Assembly: GCA_016716965.1 (NCBI GenBank)
Contig: JADJUP010000032.1
Span: forward strand, 1-38,439
Direction: 5' to 3'
Origin: Sulfuritalea sp.
GTDB lineage: Bacteria > Pseudomonadota > Gammaproteobacteria > Burkholderiales > Rhodocyclaceae
Length of the DNA: 38,439 bases
The position numbers were made by a program, and so were the translations under genes. Of the stretch, positions 26,544-34,820 are shown piece by piece; positions within the stretch are counted from its first letter, which is position 1; each line of letters begins with the position of its first letter. The notes under the pieces are model-generated. The model ran no database searches. It saw nothing but the letters and a program-made list of their open reading frames with translations, and was not told where the DNA came from.

Positions 26544-26939
26544 TCAGCGCGTCAGTCCGCCGAAAGCGACAACGAAATCCGCCAGCTTGCGATCGTGGTC
26601 GACGATGTGCGGCAGGAAGGAGAACTCCTGCGCCAGGCGTCCGCCCACAGCCTCGCCTTTCGGATCGAGCGTGGCGACCTTCATGTGTTCGATGGTTTGC
26701 AGGATTTCGTCGTGCACGCGCTTGTGCTCCGCCGACATCGGGAAGGAAATGATGCGCATCAGCGATTCCTCCACGGCGAAATGGAAACGCAGCAGTTCGT
26801 AAAGCCGGACCACGAGGTAGTGCACGCTGTGCCAGGTGTCTTTCGCCGAGACGGCGTCGAGCACGGCTTTGGCAACCTGTTCGATTTCCAGGTGCTGCGC
26901 GTCGATTTCGTCAATGCCGGTTCGGTACTGGGCGTCCAT
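26544..26939 (-). CDS. bacteriohemerythrin
   Basis: A protein of 131 residues with the diiron hemerythrin ligand set: GIDEIDAQHLEI, HSVHYLVVRLYELLRFHFAVEESLM, AEHKRVHDEIL and LPHIVDHDRKLADF. The single-domain protein binds O2 reversibly in the cytoplasm and is common in microaerophilic or facultative bacteria, where it supplies or senses oxygen. The gene is divergent from the ECF sigma gene with 121 bases between starts. Placement beside an aerobic/anaerobic aromatic degrader is suggestive but no direct link is seen. Confidence 0.9.
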   Translation of the reverse strand: MDAQYRTGIDEIDAQHLEIEQVAKAVLDAVSAKDTWHSVHYLVVRLYELLRFHFAVEESLMRIISFPMSAEHKRVHDEILQTIEHMKVATLDPKGEAVGGRLAQEFSFLPHIVDHDRKLADFVVAFGGLTR

Positions 26940-26997
26940 GGATTGAATCGGTCGTGTTCGATGTTCTATGTATTAGGTAGTATGCGGCAGCCTACAG

Positions 26998-27025
26998 GGA
27001 ATGAAAGCCGGCCGCCATCCGTATA
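26998..27025 (+). promoter_or_regulatory. candidate ECF-type promoter of the sigma factor gene
   Basis: GGAAT (26998-27002) and CGTATA (27020-27025) are separated by 17 bases, resembling the GGAAC-N16/17-CGT pattern of many ECF sigma factors. It would start transcription near 27032, about 30 bases before the GTG, and suggests autoregulation. Confidence 0.45.
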
Positions 27026-27060
27026 TACCCCGATCCTCCTCCGATTTGCTCAAACTCGAC

Positions 27061-27531
27061 GTGAATACCCACGAAGCCATCGTTGCCGAAATACCCCGCC
27101 TGCGCCGTTACGCCCGGGCGTTGACCGGGAGCGTCGATGCGGCCGACGACCTGGTGCAGGACACCTTGCAGCGCGCGCTGGAAAAGTGGCGCCTGTGGCA
27201 AAGCCAGCGGGAAATCCGGCCCTGGCTGTTCTCCATCATGCACAACCTGCACGTCGATGGTCGCCGCCGCAACCATCGCGTCGATTTTCGCGACGACGAC
27301 GAAATACCGGTCGTCGTACAGCGCGCCAGCCAGCAGGACGATCTCGAATTGCGCGACCTCGAACGCGCGCTGGCGCTGTTGCCGCCCGACCAACGCGAGG
27401 TGCTGCTGCTGGTCGGCCTCGAAGAACTCAGCTACGCCGAAGTCGCCCGCGCCCTGAAGATTCCGCAGGGCACCGTGATGTCGCGCCTGTCGCGCGCCCG
27501 CGCCCGGCTCAAGGCGATCCTCGCCGGGTGA
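27061..27531 (+). CDS. ECF-family RNA polymerase sigma factor
   Basis: A protein of 156 residues from the GTG at 27061; the in-frame ATG at 27001 lies in the putative promoter. Region 2 has RLRRYARALTGSVDAADDLVQDTLQRAL and IRPWLFSIMHNLHVDGRRR (-10 recognition). Region 4 has ALALLPPDQREVLLLVGLEELSYAEVARALKIPQGTVMSRLSRAR (-35 recognition HTH). It is followed after 31 bases by a membrane anti-sigma gene, so it is probably held inactive until an envelope signal. Confidence 0.9.
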   Translation: MNTHEAIVAEIPRLRRYARALTGSVDAADDLVQDTLQRALEKWRLWQSQREIRPWLFSIMHNLHVDGRRRNHRVDFRDDDEIPVVVQRASQQDDLELRDLERALALLPPDQREVLLLVGLEELSYAEVARALKIPQGTVMSRLSRARARLKAILAG

Positions 27532-27562
27532 AGCCGCGCCCATCCTGAAAGTGGTAGGCCAC

Positions 27563-28321
27563 ATGAACACGCCGATTTCCGAAGACGACCTGCATGCCTG
27601 GGCCGATGGCCAGCTCGACGCCGCGCGCCTGACCCGGGTCGAAGCCTGGCTCGCCGCACACCCCGAGCAGCGCGCGCAAGCCGAAGAGTGGCGGGCGCAG
27701 GCCGCCGGGCTGCACCGCGCCTTCGACCGCGTGCTCGACGAACCCCTGCCGGCGCGCCTGCTGCCGGCCGCCAATGCGGGCCGCTGGCTCGATGCGCGCA
27801 AGCTGGCGGCGGTGGCCTGGGTCGTGCTCGGGGTCATCGCCGGCTACGTCCTGCGTGGTGAAACAGCTCGCGACCCTGCACCCGTGGCGGTGGCGTCGCT
27901 GCCGCGCCAGGCGGCGGTGGCGCACGCCGTGTTCACGCCCGAAGTGCGACACCCGGTGGAGGTCGGTGCCGACCAGGAAGCCCACCTCGCGGCCTGGCTG
28001 TCCAAGCGCCTCGGTGCGCCGCTGCAGCCGCCCCACCTGGACCAGGCCGGCTACCGGCTGGTCGGCGGCCGCCTGTTGCCCGGCGACAGCGGCGAGGTGG
28101 CGCAGTTCATGTACGAGAACGCGGCGCGCAACCGGCTCACGCTCTACCTGCGCCCGGCCGCGCCGAAGCAGGCCGACACCGCCTTCCGCTATGCGCAGGA
28201 GAAGGGCATCGACGTTTTCTATTGGACCGACAGCCGATTCGGGTATGCGCTGTCCGGCAATACCGGGCGCGAGGACATGCTCCGCCTGGCCGAACTGGTC
28301 TACCGCCAGAACGAGCGCTGA
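27563..28321 (+). CDS. membrane-anchored anti-sigma factor
   Basis: A protein of 252 residues. The N-terminus (ISEDDLHAWADGQLDAARLTRVEAWLAAHP) is the usual cytoplasmic anti-sigma domain, without the HxxxCxxC zinc site of ZAS proteins. One membrane helix (LAAVAWVVLGVIAGYVL) lies near residues 82-98. The periplasmic part follows (FTPEVRHPVEVGADQEAHLAAWLSKRLG, LTLYLRPAA, YWTDSRFGYALSG). This matches the RsiW/transmembrane regulator-type partners of ECF factors. The start at 27563 has a weak purine tract; a GTG at 27551 is an alternative. Confidence 0.85.
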   Translation: MNTPISEDDLHAWADGQLDAARLTRVEAWLAAHPEQRAQAEEWRAQAAGLHRAFDRVLDEPLPARLLPAANAGRWLDARKLAAVAWVVLGVIAGYVLRGETARDPAPVAVASLPRQAAVAHAVFTPEVRHPVEVGADQEAHLAAWLSKRLGAPLQPPHLDQAGYRLVGGRLLPGDSGEVAQFMYENAARNRLTLYLRPAAPKQADTAFRYAQEKGIDVFYWTDSRFGYALSGNTGREDMLRLAELVYRQNER

Positions 28322-28329
28322 AGCGCCCC

Positions 28330-28347
28330 CCGGCCCGACCGGGCCGG
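28330..28347 (+). terminator. terminator hairpin after the sigma/anti-sigma operon
   Basis: CCGGCCC-GACC-GGGCCGG is a perfect 7-bp stem with a 4-base loop, 9 bases after the anti-sigma stop; a TTTT run follows 10 bases later. Confidence 0.5.
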
Positions 28348-28473
28348 CGTCCTGCCTTTTCCGGCGTGACGCAGTGCCCCTGAAAGAAAGGTGGATAATG
28401 TCGCTTTCGACCTATTCGACCATACCGGGGCGTCAGGCAGAAATGCAAAGCCCCGCAACACCGCCGTTCAATC

Positions 28474-31045
28474 GTGACACCCTCCTCCCAATCCCGCGCG
28501 CTGCATCGCGGCTTCCTGTTGCGCCTGATTCTTGTCGTGCTCGCCATCAACCTGGTGGTTGCAGCGCTCGCGCTGTGGAATCTCGATCGCAGCCGGGAGC
28601 GAACCGTCGAACAGGTGCGCCAGACCACGGCCAACCTCGCGGCGCTGACCGAAAGCAACCTGGCGGAAGTGTCGCGCCGCGTCGACCTGGCCCTTGGTTC
28701 CATCGTCGACCACCTGGAGCATCGGCTTTCCGAGAAACGCCTGACCGATGAACTGATCAGCCGGACCCTCGACACCTACCTCGCGCGCATGCCGGAAGTC
28801 GATGCCATCCGTGCCAGCACGGCCGACGGGAGTGTCCTCTGGGGCAAGGGCGTCGATCCGGCCAAGCCGGTCAGCTACGCCGACCGCGACTTCTTCGCCG
28901 CGCACCGCGCCGAACCCGGCCAACGGCTGATCGTCACCCAGCCGATCATCGGCCGCGTATCGAAAAAATGGATGGTCGCCTTTACCCGCTCCTACCGCAA
29001 CGCCGACGGCAGCTTCGCCGGGGTGGTATCGGCGGCGGTTCCGGTCGAGTTCTTCACGCGCATGCTCGGTGAAATCAAGCTGGGTACCCAGGGCTCGGCG
29101 GTGATCCGCCACGTCGATCGCAGCCTGTTGACCCGCTACCCGCCGGTCGATGGGCCGGGCGGGGTCATCGGCGAACAGGTCGTATCCGAAACCTTCGCCA
29201 AACTGCTCGACAGCGGCGTGGCGCAATCTCACTTTCACGTCGCCCGCGCGCCCGATGGCTACGAGCGCAGCTATGCCTTCCAGCGCATCAGCGGGCTGCC
29301 CTACGTTCTCACCGTCGGCATGGCGCCGAGGGACTACCTCGACCCCTGGTACGACGAGGTCCGCGTCACCCTCGGCCTGCTGGCAACGCTGGCGCTGATC
29401 AGCATCGGCGGCACCTTCCTGATCCACCAGGCGTGGCGGCAACGCATGGCGGCAGCCGCTGCCCAACTGGAAAGCGAATCCCTCTATCGCACCTATGTCG
29501 AAACCGCCCCGGCGAATTCACACTGCGCCACAAGGACGGCCATCTGATCCCGGTATTCCTGCGCACCGTGGTGCTGCCCGACGGCAAAGTCATGGGCCTC
29601 TGCTCCGACATCACCGAACGCAAGGCCGCCGAAGCGGAACTTGCACGCTATCGCAACCGCCTCGAAGAACTGGTCAGCCAGCGCACCGCCGAACTCAACG
29701 CCGCCAATGCGGTGCTGCAGGACACCCAGTTCGCCATGGACAGCGTCGGCATCGGCATCCACTGGGTCGATCCCGACAGCGGGCAACTGGTCTACGTCAA
29801 CCGCCATGCGGCGGAAATGCTTGGCTACTGCCTTTTTCACCGACATCACGCAGCGCAAGGAGGCCGAACTGACCTTGCTCCAGGCCAAGGAAGCCGCCGA
29901 AGCGGCCAACGTGGCGAAGAGTGCCTTCCTCGCCAACATGAGCCATGAAATCCGCACGCCGATGAACGCCATCATCGGCATGACCCACCTGCTGCGCCGT
30001 TCGCCGCTCAACGTGGCGCAGCTCGACCGGCTGAAGACGATCGAGACCGCCGGCAACCACCTGCTGGAGATCATCAATTCGATACTCGACCTGTCGAAGA
30101 TCGAAGCCGGCAAGTTCGCACTCGAAGAAGGCGCCGTCGATCCGGCGGCGACAGTACGCGATGTCGCGGCCATGGTGCGCGAGAAGGCCGACCAGAAACA
30201 CCTGGAACTGCGACTCGACCTGCAGGTCCCGCCCCTGCGCCTGATCGGCGATCCGACCCGCATCCAGCAGGCCCTGCTGAACTACGCGACCAACGCCCTG
30301 AAATTCACCGAGACCGGCCACATCGTGCTGCGCTGCCGCCTCGATGACGAAACCGGGAACGACGCACTGCTGCGCTTCGAGGTCGAAGACACCGGCATCG
30401 GCATCGCGGCGGACGCCATGCCCGCGCCTGTTCGCCAGCTTCGAACAGGCCGACAACACCACCACGCGCAAGTACGGCGGCACCGGGCTGGGCCTGGCGA
30501 TCACCCGCCAACTGGCGCAACTGATGGGTGGCGAGGCCGGCGCCGAAAGCCGCCCTGGCAGCGGCAGCCGCTTCTGGTTCACCGTGCGCCTGCAGAAAGC
30601 CGGCGTCGCGGGCGGGCCGCGCCGGCTCACCGGCAGCGCGGCAGAAATCCAGGCCAGGCTCATGCAGGAATTCCGCGGCCGGCGCGTGCTGCTGGCCGAG
30701 GACGAACCGGTCAACCGCGAAATCTCGCTGATGCTGCTGGAAGAAGTCGGCATGGCCGTGGAAACCGCCGAGGACGGCGAGGTCGCCGTCAGGCTGGCGA
30801 CCGCCAACCACTACGACCTGATCCTGATGGACATGCAGATGCCCCATCTCGACGGCCTCGAAGCCACCCGTCGCATCCGCGAACTGCCCGGCGACAACGC
30901 GCGCATCCCCATCCTGGCGATGACCGCGAATGCCTTCAGCGAAGACCGGCAACTCTGCATGGACGCCGGCATGAACGACTTCCTGTCCAAGCCGGTCGAT
31001 CCGAACCGGCTGTATTCGACCCTGCTCTACTGGCTGGGGCACTGA
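28474..31045 (+). pseudogene. hybrid sensor histidine kinase with two PAS-core deletions and frameshifts
   Basis: The frame from the GTG at 28474 gives a membrane helix (FLLRLILVVLAINLVVAALAL), a periplasmic Cache-type sensor and a second helix (LGLLATLALISIGGTFLI). The first PAS starts as LYRTYVETAP and jumps near 29510 to GEFTLRHKDG in a new frame. The second PAS starts as HWVDPDSGQLVYVN and jumps near 29826 to FFTDITQRKEAE. Next come HisKA (FLANMSHEIRTPMNAI), HATPase with a third frameshift near 30420 (then SFEQADNTTTRKYGGTGLGLAI), and a receiver domain (LLAEDEPVN, DLILMDMQMPHLDG, LSKP). About 60-70 residues are missing from each PAS domain by comparison with the family. Real decay and misassembly are both possible. 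Confidence 0.8.
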
Positions 31046-31060
31046 GTCCGGGCGCGCTGC

Positions 31061-31095
31061 GCCGTGTCACCAGCGACCGAAGGAAGACCCTCCAG
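31061..31095 (-). repeat. degenerate half-copy of the long-form repeat after the kinase gene
   Basis: The plus strand carries CCAGCGACCGAAGGAAG preceded by GCCGTGTCA, matching the right half of the long form in minus orientation. The AAAGTCGGCGC arm is lost. It starts 16 bases after the kinase stop. Confidence 0.5.
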
Positions 31096-31101
31096 GTCCC
31101 T

Positions 31102-31422
31102 TCATGGCCGTTGGCCACCGCGCTCCGCATAGCCTGCTTCTCGCTGGCTGCGCACGGCCAGGACAAAAACGGTATCGATTCCGGCAGCGTAGCGGTACAG
31201 GCCACATAGCCACCGAGCGACGCCCGATCCCAGCTCGCGCTTGTCGTTATTGACGGGCCGGCCGATCAGGGAGTTGTGCTCCAGCACGTTGAGCGCCTCG
31301 ATGATCTCCCGGATGCGCAGCGGGATTTTCAACCTGATGCCTGGCAAGGTGATCGAGGATACGATCGAAATCCTCCCCGACCTCCGCTGCCAATTCGATG
31401 CCTGACAAGGTCAGCGCGCCAA
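31102..31422 (-). pseudogene. RelE/ParE-family toxin, frameshifted
   Basis: Pieces in successive frames give a ParE-like toxin: LTLSGIELAAEVGEDFDRILDHLARHQVENPA, then LRIREIIEALNVLEHNSLIGRPVNNDKREL, then GLYRYAAGIDTVFVLAVRSQREAGY. Conserved RPV, YRY and R-x-Q-R-E-A-GY residues are present. At least two one-base shifts break the frame (near 31330 and 31230). It directly follows the antitoxin gene with overlap, as in parDE modules. Whether it is active depends on whether the indels are real. Confidence 0.75.
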
Positions 31423-31692
31423 TTTTCGCGCCGCCGGACGCTTGACGGCCTTGCCGGCAAGCCGATCTTCCAGATAGCCACGCATTTCCTGCCACGGAAT
31501 CGTCTTTCGAGCAAGGATATTGGCATAGCGATCCTCTGCCACCGCATCGAATTCGGCGCGCGGTTCTTCCTGCGCGGTCTTTTCCGCGATAGCCTCGAGA
31601 ATGAAACCGTGCGCGGTCGTGTCGGCACGTTTCGCCGCCGCGCGACGCGGGCTTTCAGGTCTTCCGGGCATGCGTATGGTTGTCGTGGACAT
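31411..31692 (-). pseudogene. ribbon-helix-helix antitoxin of the ParE-like module, locally out of frame
   Basis: The open frame reads MSTTTIRMP and later KRADTTAHGFILEAIAEKTAQEE, RYANILARKTIPWQEMRGYLEDRLAGKA. Residues between them fit the family only in another frame (EDLKARVAR), implying a one-base gain followed by a one-base loss near 31620-31670. The N-terminal RHH strand MSTTTIRMP and the C-terminal IPWxEMRxYLEDRLAGK are typical of antitoxins paired with ParE. Its stop overlaps the toxin start region. Compensating indels suggest sequencing error. Confidence 0.7.
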
Positions 31693-31767
31693 GGCGTTCT
31701 CCAACGCGTGGAATACGCGCCCACTGTAGACATCTGTGCTACGTCACATCATTCTGCGCCGTCGGCA

Positions 31768-31814
31768 AAAGTCGGCGCTCCCAGAAGACTTCCTTCGGTC
31801 GCCGGCGAGACGGC
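31768..31814 (+). repeat. long-form dispersed repeat at the MmeI-like gene 3' end
   Basis: AAAGTCGGCGC, a 24-base insert ending CTTCCTTCGGTCGC, then CGGCGAGACGGC. On the minus strand it begins 3 bases after the stop codon (31817) of the restriction-modification gene. Confidence 0.7.
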
Positions 31815-31816
31815 GC

Positions 31817-34303
31817 TCAGCAAGCTTCCGCGGCCTTGCGTTCGAGGTTCAGCGCCAGCAGGCTGGCGCAGGATTTCCTCGTCGGGCATGGCGGACTGCA
31901 GTCGGCCCAACCGCGGCGGCGGCGACCGGCGTCGAGCGTCTGGTGCGCGTTGTCGAGCCAGGCCGGACGCGCGTTATAAGTTGGTCGGGGTGCGCTTCTT
32001 GAGTTCCGCTTCGTGGCCGGGTTTTGGCGACGATGCGATCCGGATAGCCGGCGACGACTTCCGGAATGGCTCCACCCACTCGGGCGGATTGAGCCAGTTT
32101 TCGCGGAGTTGGTTCAGCCGCTGCGCGCCGGATGGCGACGCCCTACCTCGCCCGCCAGACAGGGCGGGGCGTCGGCTGGCCGGTGACCGGCGCGGTTTCG
32201 AGGGGTGAGTACGGCGGGAAGGGGAAGGTTTCGAAGCAGGATTTGGCGTTGTAAGTTGGGCGACCACCCTCATCGCCATCACCATGCCGAGAAGCATTTG
32301 CGAGCGCCCAAACCTCGTGCAGACGCGAGGACAGGATGCCAAATGTCGCATCGTCGTCGCGGCAGATCGCGTACAGCCGCGAATCTGGCATAACCGCAAC
32401 TGGCAACCAGATGAAAAACCGGTGCTTCGCAACACGCGGCGTAGCGATGTAGCGCATCAGATCGGACATTGCATTGCGCATGGCCGGCAGCGTTTCGCCG
32501 TGCCGCCACCAATACCGCTTGGCGCCTCGCGTCTGCTTGTCTCGCGTACCGGTTTCATTGTTGGGACGTGCGCAAACGGTCGTTCATACAAAGCGGCGTC
32601 TGCCTCCTGCATTTCCGCACCGAAATCGATAATCCAAGTATCGGAAGGCCTCCGCGAAATCATGGCCATTCGACCAAGGACGCAAACATCGCTATTCGGG
32701 CGGCCATCCGGGTTCGGAAACGGAAGCCACTGGCGAGCAAGCGCCGGGAACGTCAAATGCACCGACTTCACCGGGCCTTGAAAGCTGCAACCGCATTGCT
32801 TCGGCAAGGCCTTTGCCCTGCCAGATCAAAGCGGAGTCGCCCGCAGTCAGATCAGGATGAATCGTTGTCACAGCTTGGCCGTCGAGGCCGCCCATCTCAA
32901 CGTCAGCCACACCGAAGCACACCAGCGAGACCCGAACCGCCGCCCCGTCGTTGATCCAATTTTCATCGGCCCATGCCTCAAATATTCTTCCGCTCGACGA
33001 TGCGATCCAGCACCTTGCGATTGGCCCCACCTGCGCATCGCTTGGTGGCGACGAGTCCCGCCGCTTGGCACTTGCCCGCTTCGATCTGCGCCCTCGCCTT
33101 CTCGAACCAATAGGTAACGAAGTCGGCGCCGCCGGGCACGCGGCCCTTGTAGCACTCGTGTAATGCCTCGGTGTATCCATCGCCCAGCGGAAATTGCGCA
33201 GGCGTTCGGTGGGCGATTGATAGAACCGCGCGGCGGCGATCCTTGTACGCCTTGTCGTTCTGCTTTTTCGATTTCGCCAGCAGCGCGGAGAATGGCGGTC
33301 GCGGCGGCACCTGCCTTTCGGCGGTGAGCGGGCGCGATGACCGGATCGATCAGCCGCATGATGGCGGTGGCCGGGTCGGTGTAGTGCGCGCCGAGTTTAC
33401 CGAAAGAAGCGCGAGCCCGGAGTTCAGGCCGCGCTCGAACGCAAATTGCCAGAGATGGACGGATCGATGTTGCGCCAATCCATGTCGGCGGCGCGTTGCA
33501 GGGCGGCGAGGTCGGCGCGTTCCAGCGGCGGCACAGCGATGGTGGCGAACAGGCCGCCGTTGAACCAGGCGATGGTGTCGTCGCCATAGTCGCCGCCGCT
33601 TTGCATGGCGCCGAACAGCGCGGCCAGCCGGTTGGAAGCGCGCGCCGGATCGTCGGCGGCCTTCGCCAGCAGGCCGGTGAAGATGCCCGCGGCAATGACC
33701 TTCGTCCTCGGCGAACATGCAGAACAGGCACTGGATCAGGAAGTGGGCGACGGGACACGATTCCAGCCCCGCGGCGGCGCGTGGTCTCGGCGACGGCGCC
33801 GAACTGGCCGGCGGCTTCCTCGGTGATGGCGGCGAGCGATTTGACCGGGCGCAGCTTTTCCGGCTCGGTGAACACCCAGCGCAGGGTTTGCAGGTTCTCC
33901 GGCAGGCCAAGGTCGGCGATGGCGATACGGCGCGGCTGGTCCGGGGTAGCCGGTGAAGGCGGTGTGGACCCCGATGATCTCGCGGTCGCTGACCACCAGC
34001 AGCAGCGGGTTTTTCCAGTTCGCGGGCGTAGTCGGTGAGCTGCTTCAGCGCGGCGCGCGGGTCTTGCCCGGCCGCCTGTTCTCCCCACGCAGCCGAAATG
34101 GCCGCGCTTCCGGACGTCCGGCCCAGCCGCGGTTGCCTTCGGGGCCGCTGGCCTTCGCCGGCGCCGCGCTCAGGCTGGTAGTGGTCGGGATCGCGCGGCT
34201 TGTCCACGCCGAGCAGGTCGCACAGGTCATCAATGCTTACTGCGCCCCGCCGCGTTCGGACAGCGGATTTTTTTGCCAGAGGGAGATGGTGTGCGGGTGT
34301 CAT
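31817..34303 (-). pseudogene. MmeI-like type IIG restriction-modification protein, frameshifted and missing the methyltransferase core
   Basis: Fragments in alternating frames follow the MmeI family order: an N-terminal part (IDDLCDLLGVDKPRDPDHY, LKQLTDYARELEKP), the middle (IAIADLGLPENLQTLRWVFTEPEKLRP, IAWFNGGLFATI, WRNIDPSI, KLGAHYTDPATAIMRLIDPVI), the target-recognition side (YTEALHECYKGRVPGGADFVTYWFEKARAQI, NRKVLDRIVERKNIFEAWADENWI) and the C-terminus (TPRVAKHRFFIWLPVAV, CRDDDATFGILSSRLHEVWAL, ARPAWLDNAHQTLDA, LLALNLERKAAEAC). The expected DPACGSGNFLY and NPPF motifs are absent: AALLAKSKKQNDKAYKD runs within about 30 residues into GDGYTEALHE, so roughly 100-170 residues are lost. The start at 34303 and stop at 31817 are good. 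Confidence 0.75.
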
Positions 34304-34325
34304 GCCGGCATTTTCGCCTGGGAGC

Positions 34326-34348
34326 GCCGTATCGCCAGCGCCGACTTT
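34326..34348 (-). repeat. short-form dispersed repeat at the vapC breakpoint
   Basis: Minus strand AAAGTCGGCGC then TGGCGATACGGC. It lies 15 bases after the fifth codon of the vapC start and 23 bases before the MmeI-like ATG, exactly where the rest of vapC is missing. Confidence 0.6.
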
Positions 34349-34349
34349 T

Positions 34350-34377
34350 GAGAATGACCTTGGTCGACCACAATCAT
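34350..34377 (-). pseudogene. vapC toxin stub
   Basis: The ATG at 34377 overlaps the vapB stop as ATGA and begins MIVVD, the standard N-terminus of VapC PIN-domain toxins (the D is the first metal ligand). After QGHSQ the sequence becomes the dispersed repeat and no PIN domain follows. Only about nine codons remain. Confidence 0.5.
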
Positions 34378-34615
34378 TTCGGCAGCCCGTGTTTATCCCA
34401 AGCCAGTGAGTCAAGGGCATCGGGCCGGTGGGTATGCGGTCGAGCTGGGTCAGAAACAGCGCGGCCATGCGGCTGGCCGCGTGCTGGCAGACCAGTGGTT
34501 TTGCTGATCAAGCGGTCAAGCGCACGTTCGATGACAGCGGTCTTCGATAACCCGGTTGCCTTCGCGAGCCGCTCGACTTTTCTACCACTACGGGATTAGG
34601 CTTCGGAGTATTCAC
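34374..34615 (-). pseudogene. VapB-family antitoxin, frameshifted
   Basis: A GTG at 34615 after CAGGAG starts MNTPKPNPVVVEK; a frame change near 34580 leads to VERLAKATGLSKTAVIERALDRLISKTTG, and another to FLTQLDRIPTGP and DALDSLAWDKHGLPK with TGA at 34374. These are the N-terminal DNA-binding strand/helix and the toxin-neutralising tail (xDxHGLPx) of Rv0623-type VapB antitoxins. At least two indels are present. The gene is the partner of the truncated vapC. Confidence 0.6.
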
Positions 34616-34685
34616 TGGCTCCTGTATGTCGATGTGTCGGTGGTCAAAATGCATTGCCTTGGCGCACGCTGCAATGGTCGCCTTT

Positions 34686-34720
34686 CCCGGCCGAAGGAAG
34701 CCACGCTGGGGCCGCTTCTG
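34686..34720 (-). repeat. diverged relative of the long-form repeat
   Basis: On the minus strand AGAAGCGGCCCC, GTGGCTTCCTTCGGCC and GGGAAAGGCGA align with the long form but with many differences, including CTTCCTTCGG retained exactly. It may be a sister repeat family. Confidence 0.35.
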
Positions 34721-34773
34721 CCAGCGCCATCCCGGCAGGGCGATCAAAACCCACGACCACAGCAGCGCCAACT

Positions 34774-34820
34774 GCCGTGCCGCCAGCGACCGAAGGAAGT
34801 CCTGGCGGGGCGCCGACTAC
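34774..34820 (-). repeat. long-form dispersed repeat at the selD 3' end
   Basis: Minus strand GTAGTCGGCGC, a 24-base insert containing GACTTCCTTCGGTCGC, then TGGCGGCACGGC. The TAG within its first arm may serve as the selD stop codon. Confidence 0.7.

Noticed and set aside
33118..33140. AAGTCGGCGCCGCCGGGC in the MmeI-like gene
   Set aside because: It matches only the first arm and encodes the conserved PGGADFVTYW segment of the family.
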